64,000 bases of DNA from Synechocystis sp. LKSZ1 (GTDB lineage: Bacteria > Cyanobacteriota > Cyanobacteriia > Cyanobacteriales > Microcystaceae), in assembly GCF_040436315.1 (NCBI RefSeq), contig NZ_AP031572.1, positions 496,001 to 560,000 on the forward strand, read 5' to 3'. Of this stretch, positions 8,399-17,509 are shown in pieces. The position numbers and the translations under genes were made by a program. Under the pieces are notes generated by a model. That model saw only the letters and a program-made list of their open reading frames with translations, ran no database searches and was not told the origin of the DNA. The number at the start of each line of letters is the position of its first letter. Within the stretch, counting starts at the first letter, position 1.

Positions 8399-8448
8399 GT
8401 CAGCCCAACGCCGTTTTCTCTATTGCTCCTCATCGGGCTGACTTTTTT
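8399..8448 (+). terminator. Hairpin with T-tract after the glycosyltransferase genes
   Basis: GTCAGCCC (8399-8406) pairs perfectly with GGGCTGAC (8435-8442) and is followed at once by six T (8443-8448). This fits a Rho-independent terminator for the upstream pair. The loop is long (28 bases), and a TATATT box lies just upstream (8385-8390), so a short leader or small RNA ahead of the protease gene is also possible. Confidence 0.6.
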
Positions 8449-8479
8449 CCCCGCTAGTGGTCAATACGATACAAATACT

Positions 8480-9736
8480 ATGAAAGATTATTCCTTCCCT
8501 TCCTCCTCTTCGCGTCCAGCTAAATCCCCCCCAGTCTATTGGGGACTAGTGCTGTTAGGAATGGGAATTGGTATTGGTGGTACCTTTCTGGTGACAAATC
8601 CGCAGGTTGTGCGACAGTGGACGGCCCATGCGTCCTTGCCGATGCTCTTTGAACAATCAAAACCGACGAATGTAGCCGCTTTAAGCGAGTCGAAGGCCCC
8701 GATCAGTACTTTACCGGAACCCTCTAATTTTGTTGTTGATGTGGTCAAGGAAACGGGCCCAGCGGTGGTTCGCATCAATGCCGCTCGTAAAGTTAAGGCA
8801 GAGGTTCCTTCCACCTTTAATAGTCCTTTCTTCCAAGACTTCTTTGGTTCTGCCATTCCCCAGCCCTCTCAGGAACAAATTCAACGGGGTACAGGATCTG
8901 GCTTTGTTGTTGGCGAAAATGGGCGTATTCTTACCAATGCCCACGTCGTTGCTGGGGCCGATGAGGTCACCGTAACGCTCAAGGACGGCCGGACTCTGCC
9001 GGGGCGGGTTCTCGGGGCCGATCCGATGACGGATGTGGCGGTGGTTAAGGTTGAGGCCGAGCACTTGCCCGTCGCTAAGGTCGGGGATTCCGATCAGCTT
9101 CAGGTTGGGGAATGGGCTATTGCCATTGGTAATCCCCTGGGCCTAGACAATACCGTCACTACGGGGATTATCAGCGCGACAGGGCGGAATAGTTCAGATA
9201 TTGGGGTCGGCGATAAACGAGTACAGTTTATTCAAACCGATGCGGCCATTAATCCTGGAAACTCTGGCGGCCCCTTACTCAACGCCAATGGTGAGGTAAT
9301 CGGCATGAATACGGCCATTATCCAAAACGCCCAAGGTATCGGCTTTGCCATTCCTATCAATCAGGCCGAGCGCATTGCCGAGCAATTAATAGCAACGGGC
9401 AAGGTGGAGCACCCCTACCTTGGCATTCAGATGGCCCCAATTACGCCGGAACTGCAAGAGCAGTTAAAAGCCCGTCAAGGCATGACCCTTCCTGTTGATC
9501 AAGGCATCGTGATTGTGGGGGTTGTGCCCAATTCTCCAGCGGCCCAGGCCGGTCTGCGAGCAGGGGATGTTCTGACTAGCCTACAGGGCCAAAAAGCCAC
9601 TAGCCCAGAGGCTGTACAAAACTTGGTTGCCAAAGTCAGTATTGGAACTGAATTGCCTCTAACCGTGCTAAGGGATAACCAAAACTTGGAACTGAACGTT
9701 CGGGTTGGGACTCTCCCCGCCAAAGCTAATTCCTAG
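8480..9736 (+). CDS. hhoA: HtrA/Deg-family serine protease with PDZ domain
   Basis: The ATG at 8480 is chosen; the frame is open from 8423 but the extra 19 residues look like translated leader. The protein (418 residues) has one N-terminal membrane anchor or signal (about residues 19-38). A trypsin-like protease domain follows with the triad H155 (TNAHVV), D185 (DPMTDVAVV) and S262 (NPGNSGGPL). One C-terminal PDZ domain (about 310-405) includes [18 protein letters not shown]. Single-PDZ Deg proteases (HhoA, HhoB, HtrA) degrade damaged proteins in the periplasm or thylakoid lumen and support high-light and heat tolerance. Which of the three paralogues this is cannot be settled by eye, so the symbol is tentative. 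Its TAG stop shares the four bases CTAG with the stop of the convergent bioY gene. Confidence 0.9.
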   Translation: MKDYSFPSSSSRPAKSPPVYWGLVLLGMGIGIGGTFLVTNPQVVRQWTAHASLPMLFEQSKPTNVAALSESKAPISTLPEPSNFVVDVVKETGPAVVRINAARKVKAEVPSTFNSPFFQDFFGSAIPQPSQEQIQRGTGSGFVVGENGRILTNAHVVAGADEVTVTLKDGRTLPGRVLGADPMTDVAVVKVEAEHLPVAKVGDSDQLQVGEWAIAIGNPLGLDNTVTTGIISATGRNSSDIGVGDKRVQFIQTDAAINPGNSGGPLLNANGEVIGMNTAIIQNAQGIGFAIPINQAERIAEQLIATGKVEHPYLGIQMAPITPELQEQLKARQGMTLPVDQGIVIVGVVPNSPAAQAGLRAGDVLTSLQGQKATSPEAVQNLVAKVSIGTELPLTVLRDNQNLELNVRVGTLPAKANS

Positions 9737-10383
9737 TAAAACAAGAGTTTACGCAGGAAGTAGGCCAGAACCGCCGTCATACAAACCAGAATGATTTGAC
9801 TGGGCAGGGCCAAAACCGAAAAATTGAGCAGGGCCTGGGGCAGGGCCGCCAAGGGGAGGAAAGGCGGTTGGCCCCATTTGGCCAGGGCCATCAGCAGAAG
9901 ATAACCCATGCCCCAGAGGTGAATCATCCCTAAACCGGCCAGGGCACTGACGGTGAGATGTTCAATTTTAGGACGATGACGAAAGGCCAGATAGCCGCAG
10001 AGCCAGGCCCCCGGCACAAACCCCAATAAATAACCGAAAGTGGGTTTTTGCCAATAATCCCAGCCTCCACCGTAGGCGAACACCGGCAACCAGGCCAGAC
10101 CGAGAAAGAGATAACCCATTTGGGCCCCGGCCCCCGCATTACGGCCCCCCATACAGCCCGTCAGTAACACGGCCCCCACTTGGTAGGTAATGCCGAGAGA
10201 ATGGGAGTAAATCCCGTGATTAAACCATTCCCAGGGCGGGTTGGTGACAAAGGCCTCAAAGAAAGTACTAAAAATAGTCAGTAATAGGCCAATAGCCGTC
10301 CAGAGTAGCTCCGTGAGCAGGGCCGGTTGGCTTAGGGACGGCGAGGCCGGTTCAGAAGAATTAGATTCAGGCTTGGTATTCAC
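9733..10383 (-). CDS. bioY: BioY biotin transporter S component
   Basis: 216 residues with about six membrane helices. Conserved features of BioY are present: [23 protein letters not shown], followed by [11 protein letters not shown] and [17 protein letters not shown]. BioY is the biotin-binding S unit of an energy-coupling-factor transporter and can also act alone as a biotin carrier. Translation starts at a GTG that lies inside the last codons of bioB (17-base overlap), so the two genes are translationally coupled and form a bioB-bioY operon combining synthesis and uptake. No EcfA/T genes are nearby. The first 20 residues are a hydrophilic, Ser/Pro-rich lead. Confidence 0.9.
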   Translation of the reverse strand: MNTKPESNSSEPASPSLSQPALLTELLWTAIGLLLTIFSTFFEAFVTNPPWEWFNHGIYSHSLGITYQVGAVLLTGCMGGRNAGAGAQMGYLFLGLAWLPVFAYGGGWDYWQKPTFGYLLGFVPGAWLCGYLAFRHRPKIEHLTVSALAGLGMIHLWGMGYLLLMALAKWGQPPFLPLAALPQALLNFSVLALPSQIILVCMTAVLAYFLRKLLFY

Positions 10384-11497
10384 CGGGAATCGGGGCTTCT
10401 CCCCCCGTCAAACCGAGGGAGGCTAACATGGCATGGTCTTGATCCGGGGATTGCCCCAGGGTGGTCAGGTAATGGCCAATCAGCATGGCATTGATGCCGG
10501 CCTTGAGTCCTAGGTTTTGGAGTTGGCCCATGATCGCTTCCCGGCCCCCAGCGTAACGCAGGATCTGTTGGGGTAAGAGAAAACGGAAAATTGCAATCGC
10601 CTTAAGGGCCTCGTAGACATCCAGCTTGGGCAGATCCCCCAGGGGAGTGCCAGGACGGGGATTCAAGAGATTTAACGGCACGGACTCAACCCCCAGTTCC
10701 CGCAGGGCCAGGGCCAGATCAATGCGGTCTTCCCAACTTTCCCCCATGCCGAGAATGCCGCCGGTACAGGCTTGAATGCCGGCTTGTTTGAGGTTTTTCA
10801 CCGTCGCCACCCGGTCTTGCCAACTGTGGGTTGTGACGATCTCAGGATAAAAATTCTCCGAAGCCTCTAGGTTGTGGTTGTAGCGCGTCACCCCAGCTTC
10901 TTTTAACTGCTGGGCCTGTTCCAGGGTAATTTCCCCCAGGGCGCAACAGGGCTTGATGCTGGTTTCGGTGATGATTTGGCGTACTGTTTCTAGAATTTGC
11001 TCAAATTCCTGGGATTTTGGACTATGGTACTTTAGCCCCCGGCCCTGACTGACTAAGCAAAACCGTTTGGCCCCAGCCGCTGCCGCCGCCTTTGCTTGAG
11101 CCAGAATATCGTCGGGAGATTTGAGGCCATACACCGGGGAATCCGGGCTGGGATGATGGCTGGATTGGGAACAATAACTGCAATTTTCTGAACAGTTCCC
11201 CGATTTGACATTAACAATACTGCACAGATCCACGACGTTGCCACAGCAGGCCTGACGGATTTGGTCGGCGGCATCACACAGGGCCAGGATGGCCGCTTCC
11301 CCTTCAATTTGACTCAACAACAGGGCCTCTTCTCGACGGAGTTGCTCACCGTCAATCACCCGTTGGCTGAGTTCCCCTAACCAGACCTTGAGCGGTTCTA
11401 GGGTCTGAGGCGGCAAGGTAGAGGGTGTGACGGTAGGAGGCGCAGAGGAAGTTAGAACCACGTTAACATACCCAAATTGTCGAGAAGTAACCAGCAT
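10367..11497 (-). CDS. bioB: Biotin synthase
   Basis: 376 residues. The radical-SAM cluster motif CxxxCxxC is at C102, C106 and C109 (NCSENCSYCSQS), followed by the usual biotin synthase segments LVSQGRG, YNHNLEAS and GGILGMGE. The enzyme inserts sulfur into dethiobiotin, the last step of biotin synthesis, using SAM and its iron-sulfur clusters. The first 30 or so residues are Ser/Thr/Pro-rich and absent from most homologues, so translation may start further in. The 3' end overlaps the start of bioY. Confidence 0.95.
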   Translation of the reverse strand: MLVTSRQFGYVNVVLTSSAPPTVTPSTLPPQTLEPLKVWLGELSQRVIDGEQLRREEALLLSQIEGEAAILALCDAADQIRQACCGNVVDLCSIVNVKSGNCSENCSYCSQSSHHPSPDSPVYGLKSPDDILAQAKAAAAAGAKRFCLVSQGRGLKYHSPKSQEFEQILETVRQIITETSIKPCCALGEITLEQAQQLKEAGVTRYNHNLEASENFYPEIVTTHSWQDRVATVKNLKQAGIQACTGGILGMGESWEDRIDLALALRELGVESVPLNLLNPRPGTPLGDLPKLDVYEALKAIAIFRFLLPQQILRYAGGREAIMGQLQNLGLKAGINAMLIGHYLTTLGQSPDQDHAMLASLGLTGGEAPIPGEYQA

Positions 11498-11539
11498 TCT
11501 ATCACTTGCCCCGTCATCTTTCCAGCCTAGGGCAACGTG

Positions 11540-12391
11540 CTACAGCGTACTGGAATCCAGACTTTGGCCCACCCCTGGACTGAGGGGTAAATGGAGGCCG
11601 CATTCCTGCTTGAGGCCATGGAAGCGAGTATCGCGCTCGTTGGTATCATCGGCCATCAAGGGCCGACTGGAATGCCAATCCCCCACCGAGACATAACCCT
11701 GGTCAAAGTAGGGATGGTAGGGGAGGTCATGGGCCGTTAAATATTCATAAATGGTTTTTGCGTTCCAATTCAGGATCGGCAGAACCTTATAGTAGTCACC
11801 CTGGAGAACCACCGGTTGTAACTGTTGACGATGCTGGGTTTGATCCCGCCGTAATCCGGCTAACCAGGCTGTGGCCCCCAATTCCCGCAGGGCCCGTTGC
11901 ATGGGTTCCACCTTGCGAATTTGGTCGTAACGGTTCAGGGCCTCGACCTCTTTTTGTTGCCAGAGCTTACCATACAGGGCCTCCATACGGGCCGGGCTGA
12001 GGGGGGATTGATAGACCTTGAGATTAAGGTTTAACCGTTGGCTTAAGCTTTCAGCAAATTGATAGGTTTCGGCGGGCAAGTAGCCGGTGTCAATCCAAAT
12101 TACCGGAATATCCGGTGCAATGCGAGTCACCAGATGTAACATCACAGCGGCCTGAATGCCAAAGCTGGTACTCATCACTAACCCGTCGCCAAAGGTGTCC
12201 ACGGCCCAGGTCACAATCTCCTCCGCCTTGGCCGCCGCTAATTGTTCCTGGGCCAAGGTTAAATCAATCATGGGCGCTAACGCAGTCCCTCCCCGATGGG
12301 AACTAGTCTTGATTGTCTGTGGTGCATTGACTAGTGCCACTGGCGTTGAACCTGAGTTGGAAGAATTGGTCATAGTGGAAGGAATAGGCAT
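11540..12391 (-). CDS. cysH: Phosphoadenylylsulfate (PAPS) reductase
   Basis: Up to 283 residues. The nucleotide-alpha hydrolase fold begins near [14 protein letters not shown] (PP-loop) and continues through [16 protein letters not shown] and [11 protein letters not shown]. The C-terminal catalytic motif is KQECGLH with the nucleophilic cysteine. The paired cysteines that bind a 4Fe-4S cluster in APS reductases are missing, so the enzyme should use PAPS with thioredoxin, as in other cyanobacteria, reducing it to sulfite for assimilation. The first 40 residues are low-complexity; the ATG at 12271 (protein starting MIDLTLAQ, 243 residues) would match the usual family length better. Confidence 0.92.
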   Translation of the reverse strand: MPIPSTMTNSSNSGSTPVALVNAPQTIKTSSHRGGTALAPMIDLTLAQEQLAAAKAEEIVTWAVDTFGDGLVMSTSFGIQAAVMLHLVTRIAPDIPVIWIDTGYLPAETYQFAESLSQRLNLNLKVYQSPLSPARMEALYGKLWQQKEVEALNRYDQIRKVEPMQRALRELGATAWLAGLRRDQTQHRQQLQPVVLQGDYYKVLPILNWNAKTIYEYLTAHDLPYHPYFDQGYVSVGDWHSSRPLMADDTNERDTRFHGLKQECGLHLPLSPGVGQSLDSSTL

Positions 12392-12424
12392 AGGGCAGGG
12401 GTCAAGTCCCCATCATAGAACCAG

Positions 12425-12525
12425 GCATTCCCTAAAATTCTATCAACTTCTCTCAACAACCTGGCGGTTCTCCCCCGTGGGGCCTGATGGCCCTCCCAGC
12501 TAGTTTCTCGGTAACCTGGGAGGAA
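12425..12525 (-). other. Structured leader region upstream of cysH
   Basis: The 228 bases between the histidine kinase gene and cysH are rich in local pairings. CCTCCCAG (12492-12499) pairs perfectly with CTGGGAGG (12516-12523). Next to it are the self-pairing GGCC...GGCC (about 12481-12492) and CCCC...GGGG. CCAGG/CCTGG arms lie near 12421-12461, and GGGG/CCCC arms near 12397-12410. On the minus strand this would be the 5' leader of cysH mRNA. I cannot assign it to a known riboswitch class. Confidence 0.35.
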
Positions 12526-12619
12526 TCGCTATCGCTTTGGCTGGGTGTCAGCGGTGCAATTGTTCCCTGCGGTTAGGGTCTTTTGCCTAGCAAACCATCG
12601 AGGATTGTTCCTTTCTGTA

Positions 12620-14956
12620 TTAAGCATCCTCAGAAATACGAGTAATATCTAGGATGGTCTCTGTATTAAAATCAAGTACTAGCTCCTTGAGGGCCTGGGC
12701 TATTGCCGTTTGGTCATTGGGCAATTGGTCAATCACCTCCAACATTTCATCCGTATCCACCCGGTAAGCCGCTTCATACATTTTGCGTAACCAATCTGGA
12801 GATAGATTGGCTAAATCCGCACGAGACACAGTACCGGGAGTCAGTCGAGAAGCCGGCATTAACGCCAGTGACTCTGGACTTTCTGGTATCGCCTCAGGTG
12901 ATAAGAGAGTCTCTAGCAGTTGCAACAATTGGGTAATGGCATAGGGTTTTAATAAAAAAGCCTTAACGCCCGCCTCCATCGCCAAGGCCTTATTCTCCAC
13001 TAAGCCGCTTATCGCAATAATTTTGACTTGGGGATTGATTTGCTGTATTCCCCGAATGGCCTCTAGGCCCGTCACATTCGGCATCATCATATCCATCAGT
13101 ACGATCCGAACTTCTCGTTGGTGCTCACGGTATAGATCAATCGCCTCTTGACCATCCTTAGCAAGCAAAGTGTGATAGTGGTAAGTCTCAAGGGACGCCT
13201 GGGTAATATCCCTCACAGAGGCTTCATCATCCACAACCAAAATTAACTCATCCCGGCCTTCTCGAGGAGACGGTGGCAACGAGGGGGTGATAGCCACTGC
13301 ATCGGTAGCGGGTAAAAAGACCTCAAAGGTACTTCCTTCACCCAGTTGACTGGATACTAAAATGAAGCCCCCATGACTTTTGAGAATCCCCGCCACCGTC
13401 GATAATCCCAAGCCGGTTCCCTTACCCGGTTCCTTTGTTGTAAAAAACGGCTCAAAAATACGATCCAATACACTGGGGTCAATTCCTAGCCCCGTATCTA
13501 TTACTTGTATCACTACATAACGTCCTACCTTGGCTTCCCAATGGGAGTGGACAAAATTTTCATCCAACGTACAATTTTTGGCTAAAAGTGTTAATAATCC
13601 TCCCTGGGGCATGGCATCCCGAGCATTAATCAGTAAATTCATAAACACTTGGTGCATTTGAGTTGCATCAGCATCAACCATCCAGAGAGCTTCCATCTGC
13701 CGATGAAGCGAAAGTTTAATCGATTTTGGAAATGTTTGTTGAGCAACATTGATGACGTCTTTCAGAACATTTTCTAAATGCAAATGAGTATGCTCTGTTT
13801 CACCACCTCGACTAAAAAATAAAATTTGCTTGACTAAATTAATGGCTCGTTCTGCGCTAGTTAGTAGTAAATTCAATAATCTTTGTGTTTGTCTATTATC
13901 CGTCTGGGAAAGTTGCATCTTTAGCAATTGGGTCGCGCCCATAATGGGCGTCAAGATATTGTTAAAATCATGGGCAATACCACTTGCCAAGGTTCCTAGA
14001 CTCTCCAAGCGTTGAGCATGATAAAATTGCTGCTCTAGTTGTTTAAGTTGGGTAATATCGGTAATAATCTCAAGTCCTTGCCAACAGTTCTGATTAACAT
14101 TCCATTCTGCCACATAACTAGAAGATAGCCAGTGAACTGTCTGGTCTAAGTGCCAAAAACGATAAGACATCATGCCCGGTCGTCCGGCTTGAATATCCTG
14201 GGTTAAGCTAGACAGTAACTTCTCCCGATCTTCTGGGAAAATTTGCTCTGTCATCAAAGTTGGATCCTGATTAATAGCCTCAATGCTATAACCGAAAAGT
14301 GCCTGCGTCCCCCCCAACCAATTATCAATTTGCAAAGTTCCATTTGTTAATAATCGAAAATTTTTAATTACAATAATGGCACTGTTGAGAATCTGACTAA
14401 TTTTAGCCGCTTCTTTAATTTTAGATTCGGTAATATCCGTAATAATAATGCTATTGAACGATAAATGATCAATGTCAATTTTTTTGAGTGACAACTTGAC
14501 CGGAATTACTTCCTCTGTTGCTGTCATCAGTGATAATTCTTGAGTTAAAATTTCCTTATTTTGAATACTATTCAACAATATCCCCAAAGATTTCTGATCC
14601 TGCGGTGCGACAAATTGAATCAGATAGGAACCGATCAAATTATTGAGAGAACAGTTTAGTAACCGCGCTAGTTCTTGATTAGCATACAAAATCAAACCAT
14701 CCTCTGCTACCGTTGCCGCCCCTTCCCCCATCTGCTCCACCAAGCGCTGATAAACGTAATCCGCCCCCTGGAGTGTAAAAATCCGTTCGCCCTCTTCGTT
14801 GGAAACAATAATGGCATCTACTGCCCCAGAGCGAATTGCCTGCAAAACATCCTCGTTTTCTTCGAGTCTTGCTCGGGTTGCGGCCAACTGTTGGCGGAGG
14901 CTTTGCACTTCCTGTTCCAGGGCCTTTAAATGGGTTTGAGACGTTATCTTCGTCAT
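12620..14956 (-). CDS. PAS-containing hybrid histidine kinase at the end of the kai operon
   Basis: 778 residues, no membrane helix. A coiled coil (5-40) is followed by two PAS modules (about 70-180 and 195-305, ending IITDITQL). The phospho-acceptor helix has H329 in GIAHDFNNIL. The ATPase domain carries N-box INARDAM, G1 DTGLGI and G2 GKGTGLGLS. A receiver domain (about 571-685) has the acceptor D622 (VLMDMMMP), and a helical tail with WLRKMYEAAYRVD is typical of cyanobacterial hybrid kinases. The start overlaps the stop of the upstream kaiB gene by four bases (ATGA), so it is translated with the kai genes. It is the natural candidate for the output or input kinase of this Kai system, comparable in role but not in sequence to SasA/CikA. 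Confidence 0.9.
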   Translation of the reverse strand: MTKITSQTHLKALEQEVQSLRQQLAATRARLEENEDVLQAIRSGAVDAIIVSNEEGERIFTLQGADYVYQRLVEQMGEGAATVAEDGLILYANQELARLLNCSLNNLIGSYLIQFVAPQDQKSLGILLNSIQNKEILTQELSLMTATEEVIPVKLSLKKIDIDHLSFNSIIITDITESKIKEAAKISQILNSAIIVIKNFRLLTNGTLQIDNWLGGTQALFGYSIEAINQDPTLMTEQIFPEDREKLLSSLTQDIQAGRPGMMSYRFWHLDQTVHWLSSSYVAEWNVNQNCWQGLEIITDITQLKQLEQQFYHAQRLESLGTLASGIAHDFNNILTPIMGATQLLKMQLSQTDNRQTQRLLNLLLTSAERAINLVKQILFFSRGGETEHTHLHLENVLKDVINVAQQTFPKSIKLSLHRQMEALWMVDADATQMHQVFMNLLINARDAMPQGGLLTLLAKNCTLDENFVHSHWEAKVGRYVVIQVIDTGLGIDPSVLDRIFEPFFTTKEPGKGTGLGLSTVAGILKSHGGFILVSSQLGEGSTFEVFLPATDAVAITPSLPPSPREGRDELILVVDDEASVRDITQASLETYHYHTLLAKDGQEAIDLYREHQREVRIVLMDMMMPNVTGLEAIRGIQQINPQVKIIAISGLVENKALAMEAGVKAFLLKPYAITQLLQLLETLLSPEAIPESPESLALMPASRLTPGTVSRADLANLSPDWLRKMYEAAYRVDTDEMLEVIDQLPNDQTAIAQALKELVLDFNTETILDITRISEDA

Positions 14957-15315
14957 ATTTGGGGAGGAGGAATTTTAGGCATAATATTCAGACCAACCAA
15001 TAGCTTTTCTGTATCTGACAAGTTACCAATAATCCTGCGTAGGGGTAATGGCAACTTCTTAATTAGTGTTGGAGCCGCCACAATATTCTCAGTTATAACT
15101 GCATCTGTTTGTTGATAAATATCTACCACCTCTAATTCATAACGCCCCTGTAGATAGTCTTCACAAATTTGCTTGAGATTTTGCAATGCCTTCATTGATT
15201 GAATGGTTGTCCCAGCAATATAAAGACGGAGAATATAATGTTGTTCCTGGGATTGAGAAAGGATCTGTTCAAAGACCTCTGTCGTTTTGGATTCTAAATC
15301 ATCTGCATCTATCAT
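14953..15315 (-). CDS. kaiB: KaiB-family protein, second copy
   Basis: 120 residues. A 27-residue acidic lead precedes a complete KaiB core: YILRLYIAGTT, LKQICEDYL, the proline-containing AAPTLIKKLPLPLRRIIG and NLSDTEKLLVGLNIM. In the model clock KaiB switches between a tetrameric fold and a thioredoxin-like fold that binds the KaiC CI ring; the segments involved are present here. The copy differs from its neighbour at roughly half of the positions by eye, so it is an old duplication. It follows the first kaiB by nine bases and overlaps the kinase start by four. Confidence 0.9.
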   Translation of the reverse strand: MIDADDLESKTTEVFEQILSQSQEQHYILRLYIAGTTIQSMKALQNLKQICEDYLQGRYELEVVDIYQQTDAVITENIVAAPTLIKKLPLPLRRIIGNLSDTEKLLVGLNIMPKIPPPQI

Positions 15316-15324
15316 TTTCGTAGC

Positions 15325-15660
15325 CTAGGGATTGATTACTGTATTATTAATAGGATTTAGAATCTGCAACCCAACCAAAACTTTTTCAGTGTTGGATAAA
15401 TCGCCAATAATTTTTTTTATGGGTTCAGGTAACTTCCTTACGAGGGTAGGCAGAGCTAAAATGCTGTCTTCGATGGCTAACTGGGGCTGTTTGCTTAAAT
15501 CAATAATTTCAATATGATATTGACCATTTAAATACTCCTCACAAATTTTTTTCAAATTTGCAAAAGCCAGGAGGGATTTAGGAGTTTGTCCTGCCACATA
15601 CAAACGTAAGTGCCAAATCTCTGGGTTGTTATCATCGAACGGACTTGGTAAATCAGTCAT
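15325..15660 (-). CDS. kaiB: KaiB-family protein, first copy
   Basis: 111 residues with the canonical KaiB core: [41 protein letters not shown] and [15 protein letters not shown], closely parallel to the model clock protein but with short N- and C-terminal additions. It should bind the CI ring of the KaiC encoded just upstream. Its ATG shares one base with the kaiC stop codon (TAATG at 15658-15662), so translation is coupled. No KaiA gene is present nearby. Confidence 0.92.
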   Translation of the reverse strand: MTDLPSPFDDNNPEIWHLRLYVAGQTPKSLLAFANLKKICEEYLNGQYHIEIIDLSKQPQLAIEDSILALPTLVRKLPEPIKKIIGDLSNTEKVLVGLQILNPINNTVINP

Positions 15661-17396
15661 TAGTCGGTCACTCCTTGATCATTAAATTGATCATCAGCAG
15701 GGGAAATATAGCGGGATTTTTTGATGAGCTCGCGATTCATCGCCAGGTTTTGCTGAGATGCCTCCTCTTCTGACCTTAACAGTGCCCACTCTTCATCTTG
15801 ATGAGCTAATTGCATTTTCAGCGCTTCAATTTGGGTCTGAATCTGATATTTTTCCCGCTCAAAATTAAGTTTTTTAAGCTCAAAGGTTTGCTGGCGTTTA
15901 CGGGCTATTTCTCGCTCCTCTAAGGCTTGGTTAATACGCTGTGTCCCCGTCAATACGGTTCCTTCTCCCAAATAAACCTCCACCAAATCAATCCCCTCAT
16001 CACTCAGGATAAATTCGCGAACTTGGTTAGAATGCCTCATCCCTCTAGATTTCAAAATGTAGAGAATTCGATTACGCTCCCCATTCACTTTGAGCGTTTG
16101 TAATTCCAACCAAGTATCCATCAAGGAAGAAACCCCTATTTCCGTCTGTTCATTATCCGCTTCCACGTTTCCAGACGTCAAATTGGTCATTAGCACAGTA
16201 ATCTGTTGTCCCTTGAGGTAGTCAAGCAAGCGCATAAAAAAGCCCTTAGTCTGTTTTATACTTCCGCTCATGATTAAATTGCTCATGGGGTCGATAATGA
16301 TCGTACTGGGTTTAAACTTTTTCACCCAGTGATGGATTTTAAACAGACGCATTTCCAGATTATAGCTGGTGGGACGCACCGCATCAAATTGGAGTAATTG
16401 ACGATCTAAATAGGGTGATAAATCTAGGTTAATAGATTTTAAGTTACGACAAATCTGTTGGGGAGATTCTTCCGTCGCCAGGTATAAACACCGTTCCCCC
16501 CGTAGGCAGGTTGCTTGAGCAAAAAAGGCGGCAAGATTCGTTTTACCTGTTCCTGCCCGTCCCGTTATCAAAATACTACTACCTCGGTAGTAGCCCTGAC
16601 CGCCTAGCATATCATCGAGCTTAGAAATCCCTGTGGAAACTCGCTCGTCGGAAATTCCGTGATCCAAGGTGATAGAGGTAATCGGTAGAACAGAGAGTCC
16701 ATTTTCCTCAATTAGGAAGGGGTATTCATTGTTGCTATGGCGCGACCCCCGATATTTAATCACTTGAATGGTTCGGGTTGCAATTTCTTCTACGGTTGTT
16801 TGCTCCAGTTTGATCACACAATCCGATACATATTCTTCCAGTCCCTGCCGAGTTAAGGTCTGATCGCCTCGTTCTCCGGTAATGATAGCAGTCATTCCCT
16901 TATTTTTTAACCAATGAAAAAGACGACGTAGTTCAGCTCGGATAATACCAGTATTCTTTAATCCTGAAAAGAGGACTTCAATGGTATCTAAAAGAATTCG
17001 TTTCGCACCGATCTTATTGATAGCATAATCCAGGCGGATAAATAGTCCTTCGAGGTCGTATTCCCCTGTTTCTTCAATCTCACTTGCTTCGATATAAACG
17101 TGATCAACCAGCATTTGGCCCTGAGCAACTAAACTCTGTAGATTCCAGCCTAAAGAAGCCACATTTTGAGCAATTTCTTCTGCTGTTTCTTCAAAGGTAA
17201 TTAATACTCCTGGCTCCCCATATTGGGTTGCTCCTCGCACTAAAAACTCGACCCCAAACAGGGTTTTACCACAACCTGCCGAGCCACAGATCAGGGTTGT
17301 TCGTCCTTGAGGCAACCCACCATCGGTAATTTCATCAAACCCTTGGATACCTGTGGGACACTTTAAGAGAGAGAGACTTGGATTAGTTTCTATCAT
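15660..17396 (-). CDS. kaiC: KaiC-like double-domain ATPase with C-terminal coiled coil
   Basis: 578 residues. CI carries Walker A GSAGCGKT (38-45) and catalytic glutamates E69-E70; CII carries GRAGTGKT (279-286) and E309-E310. The autophosphorylation pair S431-T432 of Synechococcus KaiC corresponds by position to S423-S424, and the auxiliary T426 to T418, so phosphotransfer chemistry looks possible with a Ser-Ser pair, as reported for KaiC2-type proteins. The C-terminus lacks the usual A-loop tail bound by KaiA and instead runs into a charged coiled coil (about 485-560), making the protein roughly 60 residues longer than the model. It heads a four-gene operon with two kaiB genes and a hybrid kinase. 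Confidence 0.93.
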   Translation of the reverse strand: MIETNPSLSLLKCPTGIQGFDEITDGGLPQGRTTLICGSAGCGKTLFGVEFLVRGATQYGEPGVLITFEETAEEIAQNVASLGWNLQSLVAQGQMLVDHVYIEASEIEETGEYDLEGLFIRLDYAINKIGAKRILLDTIEVLFSGLKNTGIIRAELRRLFHWLKNKGMTAIITGERGDQTLTRQGLEEYVSDCVIKLEQTTVEEIATRTIQVIKYRGSRHSNNEYPFLIEENGLSVLPITSITLDHGISDERVSTGISKLDDMLGGQGYYRGSSILITGRAGTGKTNLAAFFAQATCLRGERCLYLATEESPQQICRNLKSINLDLSPYLDRQLLQFDAVRPTSYNLEMRLFKIHHWVKKFKPSTIIIDPMSNLIMSGSIKQTKGFFMRLLDYLKGQQITVLMTNLTSGNVEADNEQTEIGVSSLMDTWLELQTLKVNGERNRILYILKSRGMRHSNQVREFILSDEGIDLVEVYLGEGTVLTGTQRINQALEEREIARKRQQTFELKKLNFEREKYQIQTQIEALKMQLAHQDEEWALLRSEEEASQQNLAMNRELIKKSRYISPADDQFNDQGVTD

Positions 17397-17509
17397 AGAC
17401 TTTACAGAAGCAGTTAATAAAATAATACTGATATAAATTCCCTTTTTGCTTATTTTTATATTCTTTTTATGTTTCTAGATAGAATAATGAATTTGGTCAT
17501 TGGTCTGAG

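Noticed and set aside
8325-8479. tRNA gene near the T-tract hairpin
   Set aside because: No TTCRANNC loop or acceptor stem could be matched; the structure is a single hairpin.
12392-12619. 6S RNA, RNase P RNA or 4.5S RNA in the gap before cysH
   Set aside because: Hairpins exist, but the conserved sequence blocks of these RNAs are absent and the two ends do not pair as in 6S RNA.
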